64,000 nt of DNA from Epiperipatus broadwayi (GCA_028023455.1 JAQFVV010006231.1:4168036-4232035); one strand, 5' to 3'. Counted from the stretch's first letter, positions 35,567 to 48,689 are shown. A program made the numbers and translations. The notes: generated by a model not told the origin, from the sequence alone.

Positions 35567-38500
35567 AAATGAATAGTAAATTAATAAATGGTGGTGTGCT
35601 GACTATAAATAAAACAATTATAATATAATAATAAATCTTAATTACTTTTGACATACATTGAGATTATAGTTTATTTTCAATTATTTGTGTTTTTATATAT
35701 ATAGAACAAATTGATTATTTTACAAATATTATTTTTAAGTCTTTCGTTTTTAATATGAATTCTTTGAACAAAATGAACTATTAATTGAGGGCTGTTGTTT
35801 TTTTTTTAATGTTAATTTCATATTAAATTGCAATGATATGAAATTTCAAAAAGTTGAAGAATCATATATGTTTTTCTCTGTAGTAAATGCATCATTATTG
35901 TAAATAATGTATCATTCCACTTATCAAAATTTCATAATAATGGTTTTACCTTTAGTTAATACAAATATGAAGGTTAACAAATGTTTTAAAAATAATAAAT
36001 GCTATTGTACGCATCTATATATAGTATTCTTTTTAAAAAATCATTCCAACTATTTTAGCTAATAAGCTGAAATAGCTTGAATGAGTTTCATAACTACTAT
36101 ATTTGATAAAATGCTAGAAATAGACTAACAATATTGGCTTCTGCATTAGATTTAAATAGTTTCAAAAGAAATCAAAAGATAAACAATTGAATTGAAATAT
36201 TAAAAGAGTTTATCTACTCATTTCACTTTTTCTTTGTCATTTCAAATCAAATATATATATATCAAATATTTAATTTTTGACTTCACTGCATGAATAAACT
36301 ACTTTTAATTCGTCTACATTGTAGCTTTATTCCATGGTGTGTGATTACAATCATCAAACAAACTATTCCAGATTATTTCAAAATACAGGAAATTTTTTAT
36401 AAGTTATTCGTTTCTGATAAAACAATCATTCCGAACATTAGAAGAAAAAAAAATTTGTAAGGATTTGAGTTTTCAATGTTGCTCGCATACACACACACAC
36501 ACACACAAGTTAAACTTTCATTTTATAACGGATAGTAAAATTTATTTTATCTGTATAAATTAAGTGATTTATTTATTTATGCCTATTTATTTGGTAATCA
36601 AAATGTATTCAAATTAATTACTTTATTATTAAATTATTTGGCAGATCCTGAATATTACTAGAAGACTGCTAGATTTTAGTGGGATAAATCAAGATATTAA
36701 GCCATGTCATATATATATATATATTAATTTGAGTAATATGTTTGCTGGACAGATCCTAGAATGTTATATAAAGGATGTTAAATTTGAATAGGAAAAGTAA
36801 ATATTAGATTACGTATTATATATAGTAATTTGAATAAGATGTTAATTCTATTTTTATGTGCGATTATATATAGTAAAACAATACATGATTGGAATATTTG
36901 TAATGAGAAAACTTGAATTATCTTCCATTGGAAATGTAATGAGTGAAATTAGAGTTAATTTTAAAAATTAATATGTATTCAGTCAATGTAAACAACAATG
37001 CATTTCCTAGGATTGTAATTTAAGATTCAAAACATTTTTTATTTAAATAAAATGTCAATTATTATATTTTCATTGGCAATGGTTAAAGCAATCATTAAGT
37101 TTTACAGATTACATTGAAATATCTTATTCATAATTCTTACATAAATCATTTTCCCAAGTTTTTCACCTACTTTCTTTAGTCTAAGAACCAACACCATAGA
37201 AATGCATATTATTTTTCCCTTGATTCATAATTCCTTAAAATGTCATTTTATTGTATCAATCATTATCAAAACAAAATTCTGGTACAACAGTTTTTCCTAT
37301 ATTAATAGTTTTTTTTTTTAATAAAAATTTTAATTAACCATGTTTTTTGCTCATCATCTTTTCTTTGGAATAAGTGAAGGTTTGAGGATATTGCTTTATA
37401 AAACAATATGAGAGCTTTTATGTTTTAATTTATTGCAATCCTGCATATACTCATGTGTATTGTTTTTATTTGTTAATCTGGTTTATTCATTTTATTAAAT
37501 AAAAGAAGATTGGTGTGAATTTAAAGTTGACCCAACTTTGGTGAGATTTGGGAAATGCTAATGATAGTAAAAGCTTTCTATTAGAGTTATATATGCGGAA
37601 TATACTATCAATAACTGTAGGAATGTTTTAATTCTAGAAGGGTTGTAAGAATTAAGCTTGCTTAAAACAAATATCAATGAAATATTTTTTCAGTAAGTAG
37701 TGTCTTAAAAAAAATATTAGGATTTGTAAATCTTGAACCATGATTCTAAATTTTTTTTCACTTGTGTTTTATTATTATAAAATTAAAATCAAGATTAGTA
37801 TTATTCTATGCATTATTATGAGGTCTAAATATGAAAAGTATGCAAGTATCTAATCACTGTAATATGGTTTATATTAATCAATTTTTTAAAAAATATATTT
37901 GTAATTACTGTGATAATAAAACTATATATATACACATAAGGCGTTTTTGCAAATAATAAATATACATTGTTTTGAATTATAATATCTAGTTATCTTTTAC
38001 ACACACACACATGCATATATATACTTCAATGAATAATTGTTAAATTGTTTTCATTTTTTGAATTTATCATTTTTTTTGTTGTTACCTTGGAAAATAATGG
38101 ATTATGATTTCATGGCATATATTTTTTTTTTCCAAAAAAAATTTAGTTAGTAGAAATGACACCTTTTCATTTTTCACTGAAGCTGTAAATTAAATTAGCA
38201 TTCATAAGTTGCAATTGTTATTCCATTAGAATGATTATATGGCATTCAAATGTGAATGTATTATCTGTCAATACATATGAATATGCAAAATAAGTTTATT
38301 GGTTTTCATTTTTGGGAAATAAAAGTGTCATTGTTTTTGATAAGTAAGATAGAATACAAAATAATAAAAAATATTACTAAAATGCTTATGAATATCATTG
38401 ATTACTTTACTCATTTTAAATCATATTATATTAATTTGTTTCTGAAATTTGAAATGTTGATAGTCCATATATGATTAACAATTTTTAGATAATTTACAAA

Positions 38501-39267
38501 AAATAATAATAATTGTAACATATGAGAAATTTATTTAGTTTTTAATGGTTAATGATAATTAAAATTATACAATAAAAGTATGTGTTTATAAAATCCTGAA
38601 ACCCTATTCAAAACATAAATATAAAAGAATAATTCAAGTTTTCAAGACAGTTTTGTTTTTTATCTATGCTAATGCTACATATCAAGATTCTTCAAAATAT
38701 TTAATAAACTGTGCTTTATTCTTAAGTTTATACATTCTGAGCAAATTCCAATTGAGTAAAGTTTTTTAAAAAAGAGAGAATTTTATATGATTTTTTTTTT
38801 CAGATATGTATAATTATGACAGAGAAGTCATCAACAAAGGAGTGATTGATGATCAAAGTCAAAGAGTGCTAAGAATCTCCTGATTGCAGAGAAATATCTA
38901 TTTCTTGAGATTTTGATGATAATATATTTAACTTTCCAATCATGTTGAAATTTAGGAGTGAATATTATATTTAAGCCAGATTATAAAATGATATTATTAA
39001 TAGGAAATTGTACTCAAGTATGCAAAGGATGGAGTGTGGGAAAAAATATCTCTGTCACTGTTGTGCTATACCTTTCAGTTTGTTGTTATGATATAAAGAC
39101 TTTCCAAGTAACTGAACATATAAGTAAGTATTTAATATTGTTTTTAAATTATATATCAGTAGTATTGCAAGTAATTATGCTGAACAAATGATATATTAAT
39201 AAAAATATATAGATTATAATTTTAGTGTTATCAGTGTAAATCATGATGTAATAATAGATTTAAAAAA
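35567..39267. other. AT-rich non-coding stretch
   Basis: No gene is recognised. It holds a small hairpin at 36041-36084 (TCATTCCAACTATTTTAGCT paired with its near complement), (CA)n at about 36488-36507, and (TA)n near 36709-36725. Open frames at 38256-38474 and 38958-39191 lack known motifs. Confidence 0.55.
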
Positions 39268-39502
39268 TTTATATTAAATGCTTTTATTGATTGTGCTCTA
39301 AAAACAAAATAATTGTTTCTTCAATCATAATTGCAGTTTTTAGATTTAACTAGAAATCCCTTGTTATAAAAATGGATTGACTTAATTACCCCCCTCCCCC
39401 ATGCTTTTATTTCAAGTTAAATCTAAAAGCTCCAATTATAGTTAAAGAAACAATTATTTTATTTCTTTTTAATGCACAGTCAATAGAAGCATTTAATATA
39501 AA
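39268..39502. mobile_element. Long hairpin / foldback MITE (235 bp)
   Basis: The left arm from 39268 (TTTATATTAAATGCTTTTAT...) pairs with the right arm ending at 39502 over about 95-100 bases. The arms contain AATAATTGTTTCTT and TTTTTAGATTTAAC and their complements. The loop includes a C-rich tract (CCCCCCTCCCCC). It is probably a palindromic non-autonomous DNA element. No sure target duplication is seen. Confidence 0.75.
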
Positions 39503-39907
39503 CAATATATATATATATTATTTTTAAGTTTTTAGTATTGGCACAGTAAATGAAAATAATATTGTACTTTAAATTAACTAGACACTTGATAGCTAATATA
39601 TATCACTAGATATTTCAGTTATAAATTGAAATATATACCCCTCATATATATATATATTCAATATCTGTACATAATAATACATGCATATATATTGTAAATA
39701 AACTTCACTTAATACATATAATTTTACTTTAAACCTATATCACACAAATAGTATATATATATATATCATTACATATTTCTGCAGTAGATTAATATATATT
39801 CTTTTAATTAATAACTTGTAGATTTATGACTTTACACTTGTCCAAATTATGATAATATTAAATAGTGCTATCACACTTATAACGTAAAGCTGTATAATTA
39901 ATATCAA
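39503..39907. other. TA-rich simple sequence
   Basis: It contains several (TA)n tracts (near 39506, 39645 and 39753). No gene is seen. Confidence 0.7.
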
Positions 39908-40597
39908 TTAGTCAATTAAAATGGCTGAGCACTTTCGAGAAACTGTACTTCTCATAATCATAACCAGTTCTGACTCATTCGTTGAAATCATTCTATCAGT
40001 ATAATATGCAAACTCTATGCAAATGAGTCAATTCGACCATCTTTTTGATATAGCAAAACATGCTTCTTTATGATTAATGGCAAAGGAATCCTCTACTATG
40101 AATTAAGCCTCCTTTACCTTATTCTTAACATCATGCCTCTCCGTACAAACCAATTTTGCAGATGCGGGTTCAAATTCGTATCCTGATACTTTTTGATGTG
40201 CAAAAATTGAAGTCCATTCTGGGTTAGTATGTGACTTATTATATCTATACTTATGCTGTGACAACCTAGTAGCTAAGGTGGCTCTGGTTTCACCATAGTA
40301 TGAAGCTTTGCATCCATTGTGAGGGCATGTCACCCTATACATGGTCTGTGAGGTCTGATCCGAAGCTATAGTGTTTTTCGTGTTGTTAATAAGCCTATTA
40401 ATTGAGCTTGGTGTATGAAAACTCGGATGAAATTCCGTACAGAAAGTCCTATAGAATGCCTTATGCAAAGAGTGCACGTAGGGCAACAATAGCCAAGGCT
40501 TCTTGTCGCTAACTCTGTGTGTTCCAATATTATTAATAAAATGTCTTGTATATATTACATTTAGTATTAACATAATTATATATGTATAATAAATCAA
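39908..40597 (-). mobile_element. Penelope-like element: C-terminal GIY-YIG fragment
   Basis: The minus strand is open from 40597 to a TAA at 40105-40103, then stays in the same frame past it and a TGA at 40030-40028 to a final TAA at 39910-39908. Early on, KPWLLLPYVHSLHKAFYRTF matches the RT-to-nuclease linker (L-PY---L----). Then MYRVTCPHNGCKASYYGETR with ATLATRLSQHKY is a GIY-YIG nuclease core: Tyr of the first motif, YYGET, catalytic Arg and His. KLVCTERHDVKNKVKEA follows, then the tail FIVEDSFAINHKEACF. The RT domain is missing, so the copy is 5'-truncated near 40540, as is usual for retroelements. Two in-frame stops make it non-functional, but decay is light, which suggests a fairly young insertion. 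Confidence 0.75.
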
Positions 40598-41275
40598 TGA
40601 CTAAGTTTTCTATTTAAAAATTTAAAACAGTTTTTTAAAAAAAATGTTAAAGAAAAAAATTCATGATCTTTTTTTACTTTTCATGATCATTTTAATTAAT
40701 GTGTTTTCTAATTTATCTTTTTAAAAAAAACAATTGGTTTAAAATAAAAATAGAATCTATCAACCAATTTTAAACAGTAAACATTTAGGTTTATTTTCTT
40801 GGCTAGTCTGGTTGAGTTGTGAATTTGGGGTAATTTTGATTAAATATGATATATGCATTAAGACTTTTAAATTGTTAAAAAATGTTAATAAATTTAAAGA
40901 AAAAATTTGTACTGCTCTCTCGCAATCTTTATTTAAAACAAATGAAAATTCTAAGAATAATTGTTTTATTTTTTTTTAAAAAAAAATTTATTAGATACAA
41001 TAAAAAACTTTACATGTAAATACATTATTGAATATGTTTCCTGTCCTCTGTTCTATATCTATCAAACTAGTTGACATACTGAAAAGATAAGTGTTTCAAA
41101 TAGATTAGAGTGATATAAGTTATATTTCAATTTTCAAGTAATTCTGTTAAATCTAAATATATTAAACTTTGATATTAAAATTTCATTCTAATTTGAAAAA
41201 GATCAAAAGTTAACAAACTGATTTTCCAAAATCAATAAAAATATTTAAAAACAAAAAAGTTACTAATTTTAATTA
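40598..41275. other. AT-rich non-coding stretch
   Basis: No gene or repeat is recognised apart from A/T runs. Confidence 0.65.
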
Positions 41276-41385
41276 TACACCCGGGTCTCGTTTTATGTGA
41301 ATTTATTTAATGCGATTTTGAAGTTATGCGATTCATGTTTCTTCTTAATGCGGTTTTCTTTTATGCGATAAAAATTATTAGATCA

Positions 41386-41483
41386 GAAGTCGGGCTCCAA
41401 TAATGTGCTATTACTTTAAATATTATAAATTTTGTGCACTCACATATATTTAAAGTAATAGCGCATTATCGGAGTTCAACTTC
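41386..41483. repeat. Internal palindrome within the Tigger-like element
   Basis: GAAGTCGGGCTCCAATAATG... at 41386-41423 pairs with 41446-41483 (...CGGAGTTCAACTTC) around a loop of about 22 bases. It may be a smaller nested insertion or part of the sub-terminal structure. Confidence 0.75.
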
Positions 41484-41766
41484 CATTTAATAATTTCAAT
41501 ATTTTCAGTGCTTTATAATAGTATTGTAATAGATTTTATGCAAAAAATAAGTTCATAATTCACTTAAAATCAGAATTTTCCCATTAATAACTACATTAAA
41601 TTTTACAAGACTATAATGTAAATCTGTTCAAATGTTATAGATGAAAAATACTATGTATGTTGTTGCTTTTGCATTTTAAATCACATTCTATTTTTGCTTT
41701 TATAAAAAGAATACGTAATCAATTAATCATTTAGTGTCAGCAAGTTTATTTTTAAAAGGTGAGTAA

Positions 41767-41962
41767 CAGTGGTGGGCACAATTAAATTTGACAATTAAAA
41801 TCTGATTTTTAATTGTAATTAACAATTTAAAAATTATGTAACGTGATCTGAAATTAAGGTGATGTGAAACGATGAAATTTGATTTTTAAACGGAATTGAA
41901 AATTAAAGACAAAAATAAGAATTTAATTTTTAATTGTTTTAATTAAATTTTGCCCAACAGTG
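41767..41962. mobile_element. Nested hAT MITE (196 bp) with 8-bp target duplication
   Basis: The left end CAGTGGTGGGCACAATT and the inverted right end CACTGTTGGGCAAAATT match at 14 of 17 positions. They have the CA-TG-TGGGCA form common in hAT elements. The flanks GTGAGTAA (41759-41766) and GTGAGTCG (41963-41970) are an 8-base target duplication with two changes. The interior is AT-rich with no coding. Confidence 0.8.
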
Positions 41963-42375
41963 GTGAGTCGGAGTCTTTTTATTATCATAAGTCTAAGTTC
42001 TTATTTTTATTTTAAAGTCTTAGTTTACTCTAATGGAGAGAAAAAACACACAAGAAAATGAATTTCTTTGGAAACAAAATTTTCAATTTTAGATAGCTTA
42101 GTGAAATGAGAAGGATCAACAGTAATTGGAAAATGTTTTAGTTGTATTTCCTCTTAACTTCATTTGAAATTTTTTATTAGTCATGTTTTATTTTTATTTT
42201 TTTTTATCCGAATTTTAAAATAATTTTATGTTGTCACTTTGCTTCTATGCGATTTTTGAAAATTACAGTAACCTATCCCCCATTTTTCAAGGTAAGTTAA
42301 GTCTATTTTTGTGAGATTTCTTTATGCGTGTTTTCTGAGGAACCTATCTACCGCATAAAATGAGACCCAGGTGTA

Positions 42376-42820
42376 TATTGAACCAAATGCTCTATCCGAT
42401 TCAAATGTCTTGTCACATAAATAATACTAATTTGAGTTTTAATAAAGGTTTAGAAGAAAACTTTAAAAGTTTTGTATTTAAGAATATGTGTAATAATGCA
42501 CATACTCAGTTATGTTATAAAATTCTGTCCTTTCTACTTTTTAATAGATTTTATTTTTAAAATAGTTTTTTTTTTTGGTCACTTGTTGTTGTTTTTTAAA
42601 GTAATTAAAGGCAAGCAAAATATTCTAAATTTAAAAAAAAAAAATCCTAAAGTTGTTTTTTTTTAATTGCATTCTTGTTTTGATTGGAATCGATTTTTAA
42701 TTTATTTTAACTAAAGCTGAGACTTGTTTTTAAATTTTTTTAAATTAATTATAAATAAGAATTACCCTGGTTAGAATATTTAATTAAGATTAAGACTAAG
42801 ATAAAGATTTTCCCTGGTCA
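42376..42820. other. AT-rich non-coding stretch
   Basis: Short chance frames and T-runs only. Confidence 0.6.
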
Positions 42821-43300
42821 AACTTACTAATTAAAAGATGTTATGGAAGATAAGAACTCATATAAATAGCCCTAGGATTTTGGACTAATTCTTTAGCTAT
42901 TGTTGTTTATTCTGCTTGGTTAGTTTGGCTTCAACTTTTAGTATGCCAATCATGAGATTTCTTTGAAGTGCTGTGTTGCTATCAATTCTCAAGGTCACTG
43001 TCCATGTTTGGGAATCAATGCCAAAACTATCCGCTATGAAGAATTGGCTCACCATCATGCCGTGCTAAACCAACTTAAAGACAATCCCAGATTCCAAATT
43101 ATCCCTGCAAAATCATGCCATAAGAGCTTAAGAATGGATCCCTAACATTGCCTTCTGAACAAAAATAGAAACCTAAAGTCTTCACCAGAATTCTCCAGTA
43201 GAATGAACTATATGTGCCATGCTGAAAGGCCTCTGCAATTTTAAACTTATATCTTGAGGTAACATGCTTTTCTATTCTCATCAGGGTTTTTAAAGTCTCA
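42821..43300 (+). other. Less AT-rich block with TATA-like motif; unknown
   Basis: This block has visibly higher GC than its surroundings. TATAAATAGCCCTAG at about 42859-42873 looks like a TATA box. Thereafter a 60-codon frame (42963-43145, beginning MKCCVAINSQGHCPCLGINA) runs on the plus strand. I find no family for it. The block could be an old LTR, an untranslated exon or an unrecognised repeat. The frame alone does not justify calling a gene. Confidence 0.3.
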
Positions 43301-45530
43301 GCTTAATCTTAAAAAAATAACCTATTTTATAATATCTTTTACATGTTCAATTTAAATATTTTGAGCATTTATTCTGTGGGTTATTATTGTATTTATAGGG
43401 TGTACTGGAATTTTAGTTTTAAGATTCCAGGTTTGTTTTAAATTTATTTATCTGAGAGGGTATTGTGAGTTTATATTTTGTGTGCTTAATATGACTCCTT
43501 TTATAATAATAACCTTTGTAAATAAGTCAATTATTTTATATAGTGTGATGTTTTTTTACAAACTGTAATATTTTAAACAGTATTAAACTGTTAAACAGTT
43601 TAATGCTGTTTAAAATAATAATAACCCTTGCTAAATGCTTTGGCAGATTGTAATTTTCTTTACTCATCTGTCCATCTTGTATTACCCTGAAATTAATTTT
43701 AAGTAAGTTTAGTTTGCATTTCCTGCAGACTGTAAATCTTTTGGCTGGCAGTTTATCGTGTTTAGTATTCTGGTTTTCTGAAACTGGAGATTTTGTTTCT
43801 TTCTAGATTATGTAAGATCGTAATCATTCCTTTTTTTTTGTCTTATATGTGAAATTAACCATGAATTGTCTTAAAAGTGGTATATCATGAGCTGTTTCTG
43901 TGGACAAATGATGTTTCTAGTTTCAAGGTACAAGAGAATTCTCATCTCATGCTGTTTTATTGATTTCCTACAAGACCTCATTCTTATGCTATCTCTGAAT
44001 TGGAAAATGAGAATTAGTTTTCATAAATTGCCAGCAGGAAGATATTATCAATTCCCTTTTTAAATTTGTAGGTGAGAAAATGATCATATCTGACAGAGAG
44101 TTTAATGTTTTAATAGTTGCAGTACTCATATACACTCTTGGCTGAATACACTAATAAATTTAGGACAACTTTCGTATTTTGTTTGCTAGATTTTTTTTTT
44201 TGCTTGAATTTAATAAAATTTCAAATTATTTAAAATTAGTTTTGTTGACATTTGTCTTAGGGTTTTATTTTCTCAATTGTCTTAGCAATATTATCAAGCT
44301 CTTGCTCTCTGGGTCTGGACAGTCCAAATCATCATCATCATTAACTTTTGATCATGGTAAACAAATTTTCCAGGTACGCAGTGATCTGGTGGCACTCTCC
44401 ATGATCAAAAAGAATTAATAACCGACCATTACAATATATATATATATTGTACAAGAAACCTGAAAGGACTACCTTTAACTAAAAGTAATTGCTTAACTTT
44501 TATAAAGTTAGATATATAAAGTAGATTAGTATAGAGATGACTGAACTTAAAAAATTGATTATATTTCCCAATTACCTTCACAAAGTCAACATTAGGGATT
44601 CAAAATAGGCTTTAATAAAAAGTAATTTGCTTTAAATAAAAATATATGCATTTTTAGCCTTTATTTGGATGCTATCTTTTAATTTGTGAAAAGAAAAAAA
44701 AATGCTGAATGGATCAATTTTAATCCTATAATTCCCAATAACATCTGGCATTTTCTCAGTTGTTAAACATTCAAATTTAAGCTTTTAAATATATATAAAT
44801 ATGGAATTGATAAATGCTAGTGTGTATATTTGAAATGAAATATGATATAAAATGGCAATGACAACTTGAATTTTATAAACTAACAACCATTTATTTACAA
44901 CAGATAACTAACACACACACACACACAAAGTTAAAATAATTATTTCAGAATAAATTCATACAATGAATAAGCATATAAAAATAAATAAATGAAAGTAACT
45001 TAACTAATATAAATTTTTAATAGATATATATTTTTAATAAAATACTATAGAAAAATTTTGAAATGTATAAAATGAAGATGCTGAAATTTATTTTATGGAA
45101 ACACTTTTTTTTTAAAAAAAAAAAATGAATTATTTAGTAAGAGAAAATAGAAAGGAATTTTAATTATCTTGTTTATTAACTGTTTTGCTGGAGGCAAGTT
45201 GTTTTATTAGGCAAAAGTAATAATTGATTATCATCATGGAAATTTATCATTATTGGCCACCTTCATAGTACAATTCATTCTAGTATTTCAATTTTAGATT
45301 AAACTAAATATTTTAATGAATCCTTGTGAGGATGTTAAACTTGAACCAAGATTTTATCTAAGGGATAGTATTAAAAAATTAATGAGTGCATGAATAACAT
45401 TATCAAGACTATATTTTGTTTTATATAATATCTATAAAAATGTATAGTCTGGTTCAAAAATTATACCCAGATGTCATTATATTTAGACATCTTCATTTTT
45501 ATTGTATGTTCATACATATAAATATCAGTG
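43301..45530. other. AT-rich non-coding stretch with small palindrome
   Basis: A near-perfect palindrome lies at 43571-43615 (TTTTAAACAGTATTAAACTG and its complement). CATCATCATCATTAAC at 44330-44345, followed by a TTTGATCATGG/CCATGATCAAA inverted pair, looks like a dispersed-repeat tail. (AC)n occurs at about 44910-44927. No gene is recognised. Confidence 0.5.
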
Positions 45531-45539
45531 AGAGAGTTG

Positions 45540-45660
45540 TTGCACTTTTACATTTGACAATATCATCTTTTGATAAATACATTAATGATTATCACTAATT
45601 TTTTACTAGACTATAGATTCTTATGACATTTTTAGTAGACATATAAACTTTAAATTTAAT
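45540..45660. repeat. Dispersed repeat fragment, related to 9.1-9.2 kb
   Basis: GATTATCACTAATTTTTTAC...ATATAAACTTTAAAT matches 9150-9215 closely. It is a partial, diverged copy with no coding. Confidence 0.5.
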
Positions 45661-45836
45661 TAAAAATTAACATATCTTTTCTTAGATAATTATACAGTAT
45701 CATTAATCCAATTTCACCCCTTTTTTCCCCATATATGCAATATATTTAGATTTATTTAAAACTTCTATTTTATCATATACATGTTTTAAATATATGATTG
45801 AAGATATATGAAAAAAGCAATTTGATACTGAATAAA

Positions 45837-46315
45837 AATGAAGACATGACTGAGTCAACTGAAAAATGCTATTACATCCAGAAATGCATATTGATGATTA
45901 CTTACCTTTTTCAATTGGCTTTATTAGAGTGTTTGAAATATGTGTGGTGAAGTAGAAATTTTAAATATATCTAAGATATTATACATCGGGGGGGGGGGCA
46001 CTAATTGTATCAATTGGTTATAATCAATAAAACACATGTTAGTCTTTAGTTTATATTTAAATGATTTGATAATTTCTAATCTGGAGTGGATGTTGTGAAT
46101 GCAAGAAACTTGACACTTGTAGATTAAATTGTAGTAATTTGATATTGATAAATATTGAAAGATAATGAAGACATGAGAGGATGTACCTGTGGCAATTGAA
46201 GAATACTAATTCAATGAGAAATTTATTTCAGGAATTCCTTTATCTTTTTTACATGTTTTTACCGATTTGCTTGAAGTAAGTATGGTGGAATAAAAGTTTT
46301 CATTAAATCAATTAT
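45837..46315 (+). repeat. Diverged direct repeat, two copies about 326 bp apart
   Basis: 45837-45966 and 46163-46310 share AATGAAGACATGA..., ...TTTTTCAATTGG/TTTTTACATG... and GTATGGTGGAATAAAAGTTT / GTGTGGTGAAGTAGAAATTT in the same order. A G10 tract (45989-45998) lies between them. The similarity is moderate and was seen by eye. Confidence 0.35.
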
Positions 46316-48303
46316 TGTTGTTAGATTAGATTTATTTAGTTGTTGCATATATAAACAGCATAATGAATCAAACTCATTGTTTTTCTTTGACAACAACAAT
46401 AATAAAAATATTTAAATAATAAGTAATAATTGCAATTTATAAGATTTGGGAGATGTAATATATATGGGGTAAAATATTTTTTTCTGGAGGATATACTTTT
46501 TCAAAAGAGAATTTAAATTTTAATCTGACAGTTAAGATCTACTAGTCAAATCACAATGTTACTTTTCTTCATTTATCAAAAGTATTTGTAGTCCATCTAT
46601 TAAAACATATTAAAAAAAAATTTGAAAAGATTTTTTTAATATAAAACTATGTTTCTGCAAACTTATCAAATCTGTTTAAACTTTGGTGGGGAATGGATTA
46701 CAGAATTGTATGATATTAAAAAAATTATTCAAAACAATAATGTTTAAACATCATTGTATTAAAAATATTTTGTCACACTCAAAAACAAGATTGAATTAAT
46801 TATAGCAGATAAGGGATAGTTTACCTGTGTAGTAATATTATATGTCTAGTTATATTGTCCATAGGATTCCTTGATGTATTGGCTAGCCAAGTTTAGAATG
46901 GCAAGAATTTAGATTATTTATTAGATATGGTATATATCACATCTTTAAAGGATAAAATAGGTGTCTTTAGAATCTTTTTTTAGGTTTTGCTACTTGATAT
47001 ACTAAAAAGACAGGCAATGTATTTCATCTCTATATTATTTAATAACAATTTAACTTCATAATAAACTACAATGATTTGTTGTTGTTGTTGTTTTTTTGAT
47101 AATTTAAAAAAAATACCTATTGTATATGAATGTATTATAATTAAAATCTATAAATTATTTAATGATACCATTTCTACTGATCGCCTTATTAAAACTTTGA
47201 ATAAAGGTTTTCAATAATGACATAATTAATATTTAATAGATCACTGGTCATTCAATTGTTTTTCGGGTTTATAGAATTTAATGCAATAAGTTTCAGATTC
47301 ATATTAGTTTTATGATTACATAATTTCATACTTACTCTGATATGAGAAGGTCACCATTATTAGTAGCAGTTCCTATTATCAGGTGGGGATGCAATTGCCC
47401 ATCCCCCATTATTAGATTTTTCAAAATATTGAACTTGTTGCATATTTATTTATGACTACTTGGTACATTAAGAGAACCCAAAGTAAAAAAAAAGTTACTG
47501 AATTCAGTATGTGAGTATATAAAAAGCTTTGTTCGGATGAGTTTTGTTTTAATTATTTAGTATTATTAATTTGTGTGTCCAATAAAACTCATTCTTTTTT
47601 TTAAATAGTAAAATTATGTTTAGGTTTTTAAATAGCCAACAGATTTAACAGAGATAAATTTTTAAAGTAATGTCATAATAACTATCAAATTTAGATTTCC
47701 ATTCCTTATTAAAGTATCCTCAATAAGCTACATATGTTCAGTAATCTAATATAAAACATGATGTCAGACATTCAACTATTAATACGTTCTTTGTCAAACT
47801 TTCTCATTCTGTCTATTAGTACTAGCTTAGTTCAATTATTTATATATGTATATAAATCTCATTTCTGTCAATTTGATTTATTTTATCTTTAATTTTCAAT
47901 AATCACGAGCTGAAATTTGATTTAATTGTTGGATTACAATAAGTACCGATAGTTACTATGCATTTAAAATTTTATCCCGATCATAAAAGAAAACAGATTG
48001 AAAATTTAAAATGTGCTGCCATGTTTTTCTTTTTTAACATAAATATTTTGTGTGAATAGCCATAATTTAAATTCGATGTGTGTTCAATTTTTAACTTTCA
48101 TATTATAGTAATAGATAAATGTAATCAAGAAATGATTTCTAGCTCAATTCCCAATTTGTGTAATGGGAGGGTCAATTTAAGTATTTTAGAGGAAATACAA
48201 TACTTATTAGAATGATGCTTGAAAACATGTAGCTATTGTTAGATTATTTTAAACTGCTAAACATCATATGATCACTATTTCTTATGCTATCACATAACTG
48301 TAA
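46316..48303. other. AT-rich non-coding stretch
   Basis: No gene is recognised. A small GC-rich hairpin-like segment (GGTGGGGATGCAATTGCCCA) lies near 47381-47400. Confidence 0.6.
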
Positions 48304-48689
48304 TTAAAACAGGCAAAACTCTCCATACAGTAGTGTCACTCAGTGCCAACCAGAGTAATCAATGGATGCCAATCCTGCCTAATAGGATAGTGGTGGCTAT
48401 GGTCATTAAAGAGCCAAAGACACCAAAATGTGTACTGAACTGGATTCAGATCCCTGTGACTATATAAGCTATTGAGCTTAGATTGAAAATATTGTGTTTT
48501 CAATTTTTGTAGTTAAATAGATATAAAAGTGGCTGCTGAAGGATTGCATTAGATCCTAAGATCTATGTGCAGTGCTCTCAGATCTAAAGCTCCTCACTGA
48601 CAAAGGCCACAAGCCAGAAACTAGTCTGGCGATACTGGATGAGTTGACACTGAGTGGCACTACTGTATGGAGAGTTTTGCCTGTTTTAA
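48304..48689. mobile_element. Foldback MITE copy 1, TTAA at both ends (386 bp)
   Basis: The left end TTAAAACAGGCAAAACTCTC continuing ATACAGTAGTG-CACTCAGTG is the exact inverse of the right end, apart from one substitution in 40 bases. The interior also has less well conserved inverted sequence. TTAA at each outermost edge fits piggyBac-type insertion, though TTAA may simply be part of the palindrome. A second copy lies at 53.2 kb. There is no coding capacity. Confidence 0.8.

Larger units (their letters stand above)
41278..42373. mobile_element. Tigger/pogo-like non-autonomous DNA transposon
   Basis: The left end CACCCGGGTCTCGTTTTATG and the right end CATAAAATGAGACCCAGGTG are inverted repeats (about 20 of 22 positions), flanked on both sides by TA (41276-41277 and 42374-42375). 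Inside the ends, repeated TTATGCGATT/TAATGCGGTTT and GAGGAACCTATC...CCGCATAAAATGAG are hallmarks of Tigger-type ends. The length is 1096 bases. I see no transposase frame inside, so it is non-autonomous. It contains an internal palindrome (41386-41483) and a nested hAT MITE (41767-41962). Confidence 0.8.
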
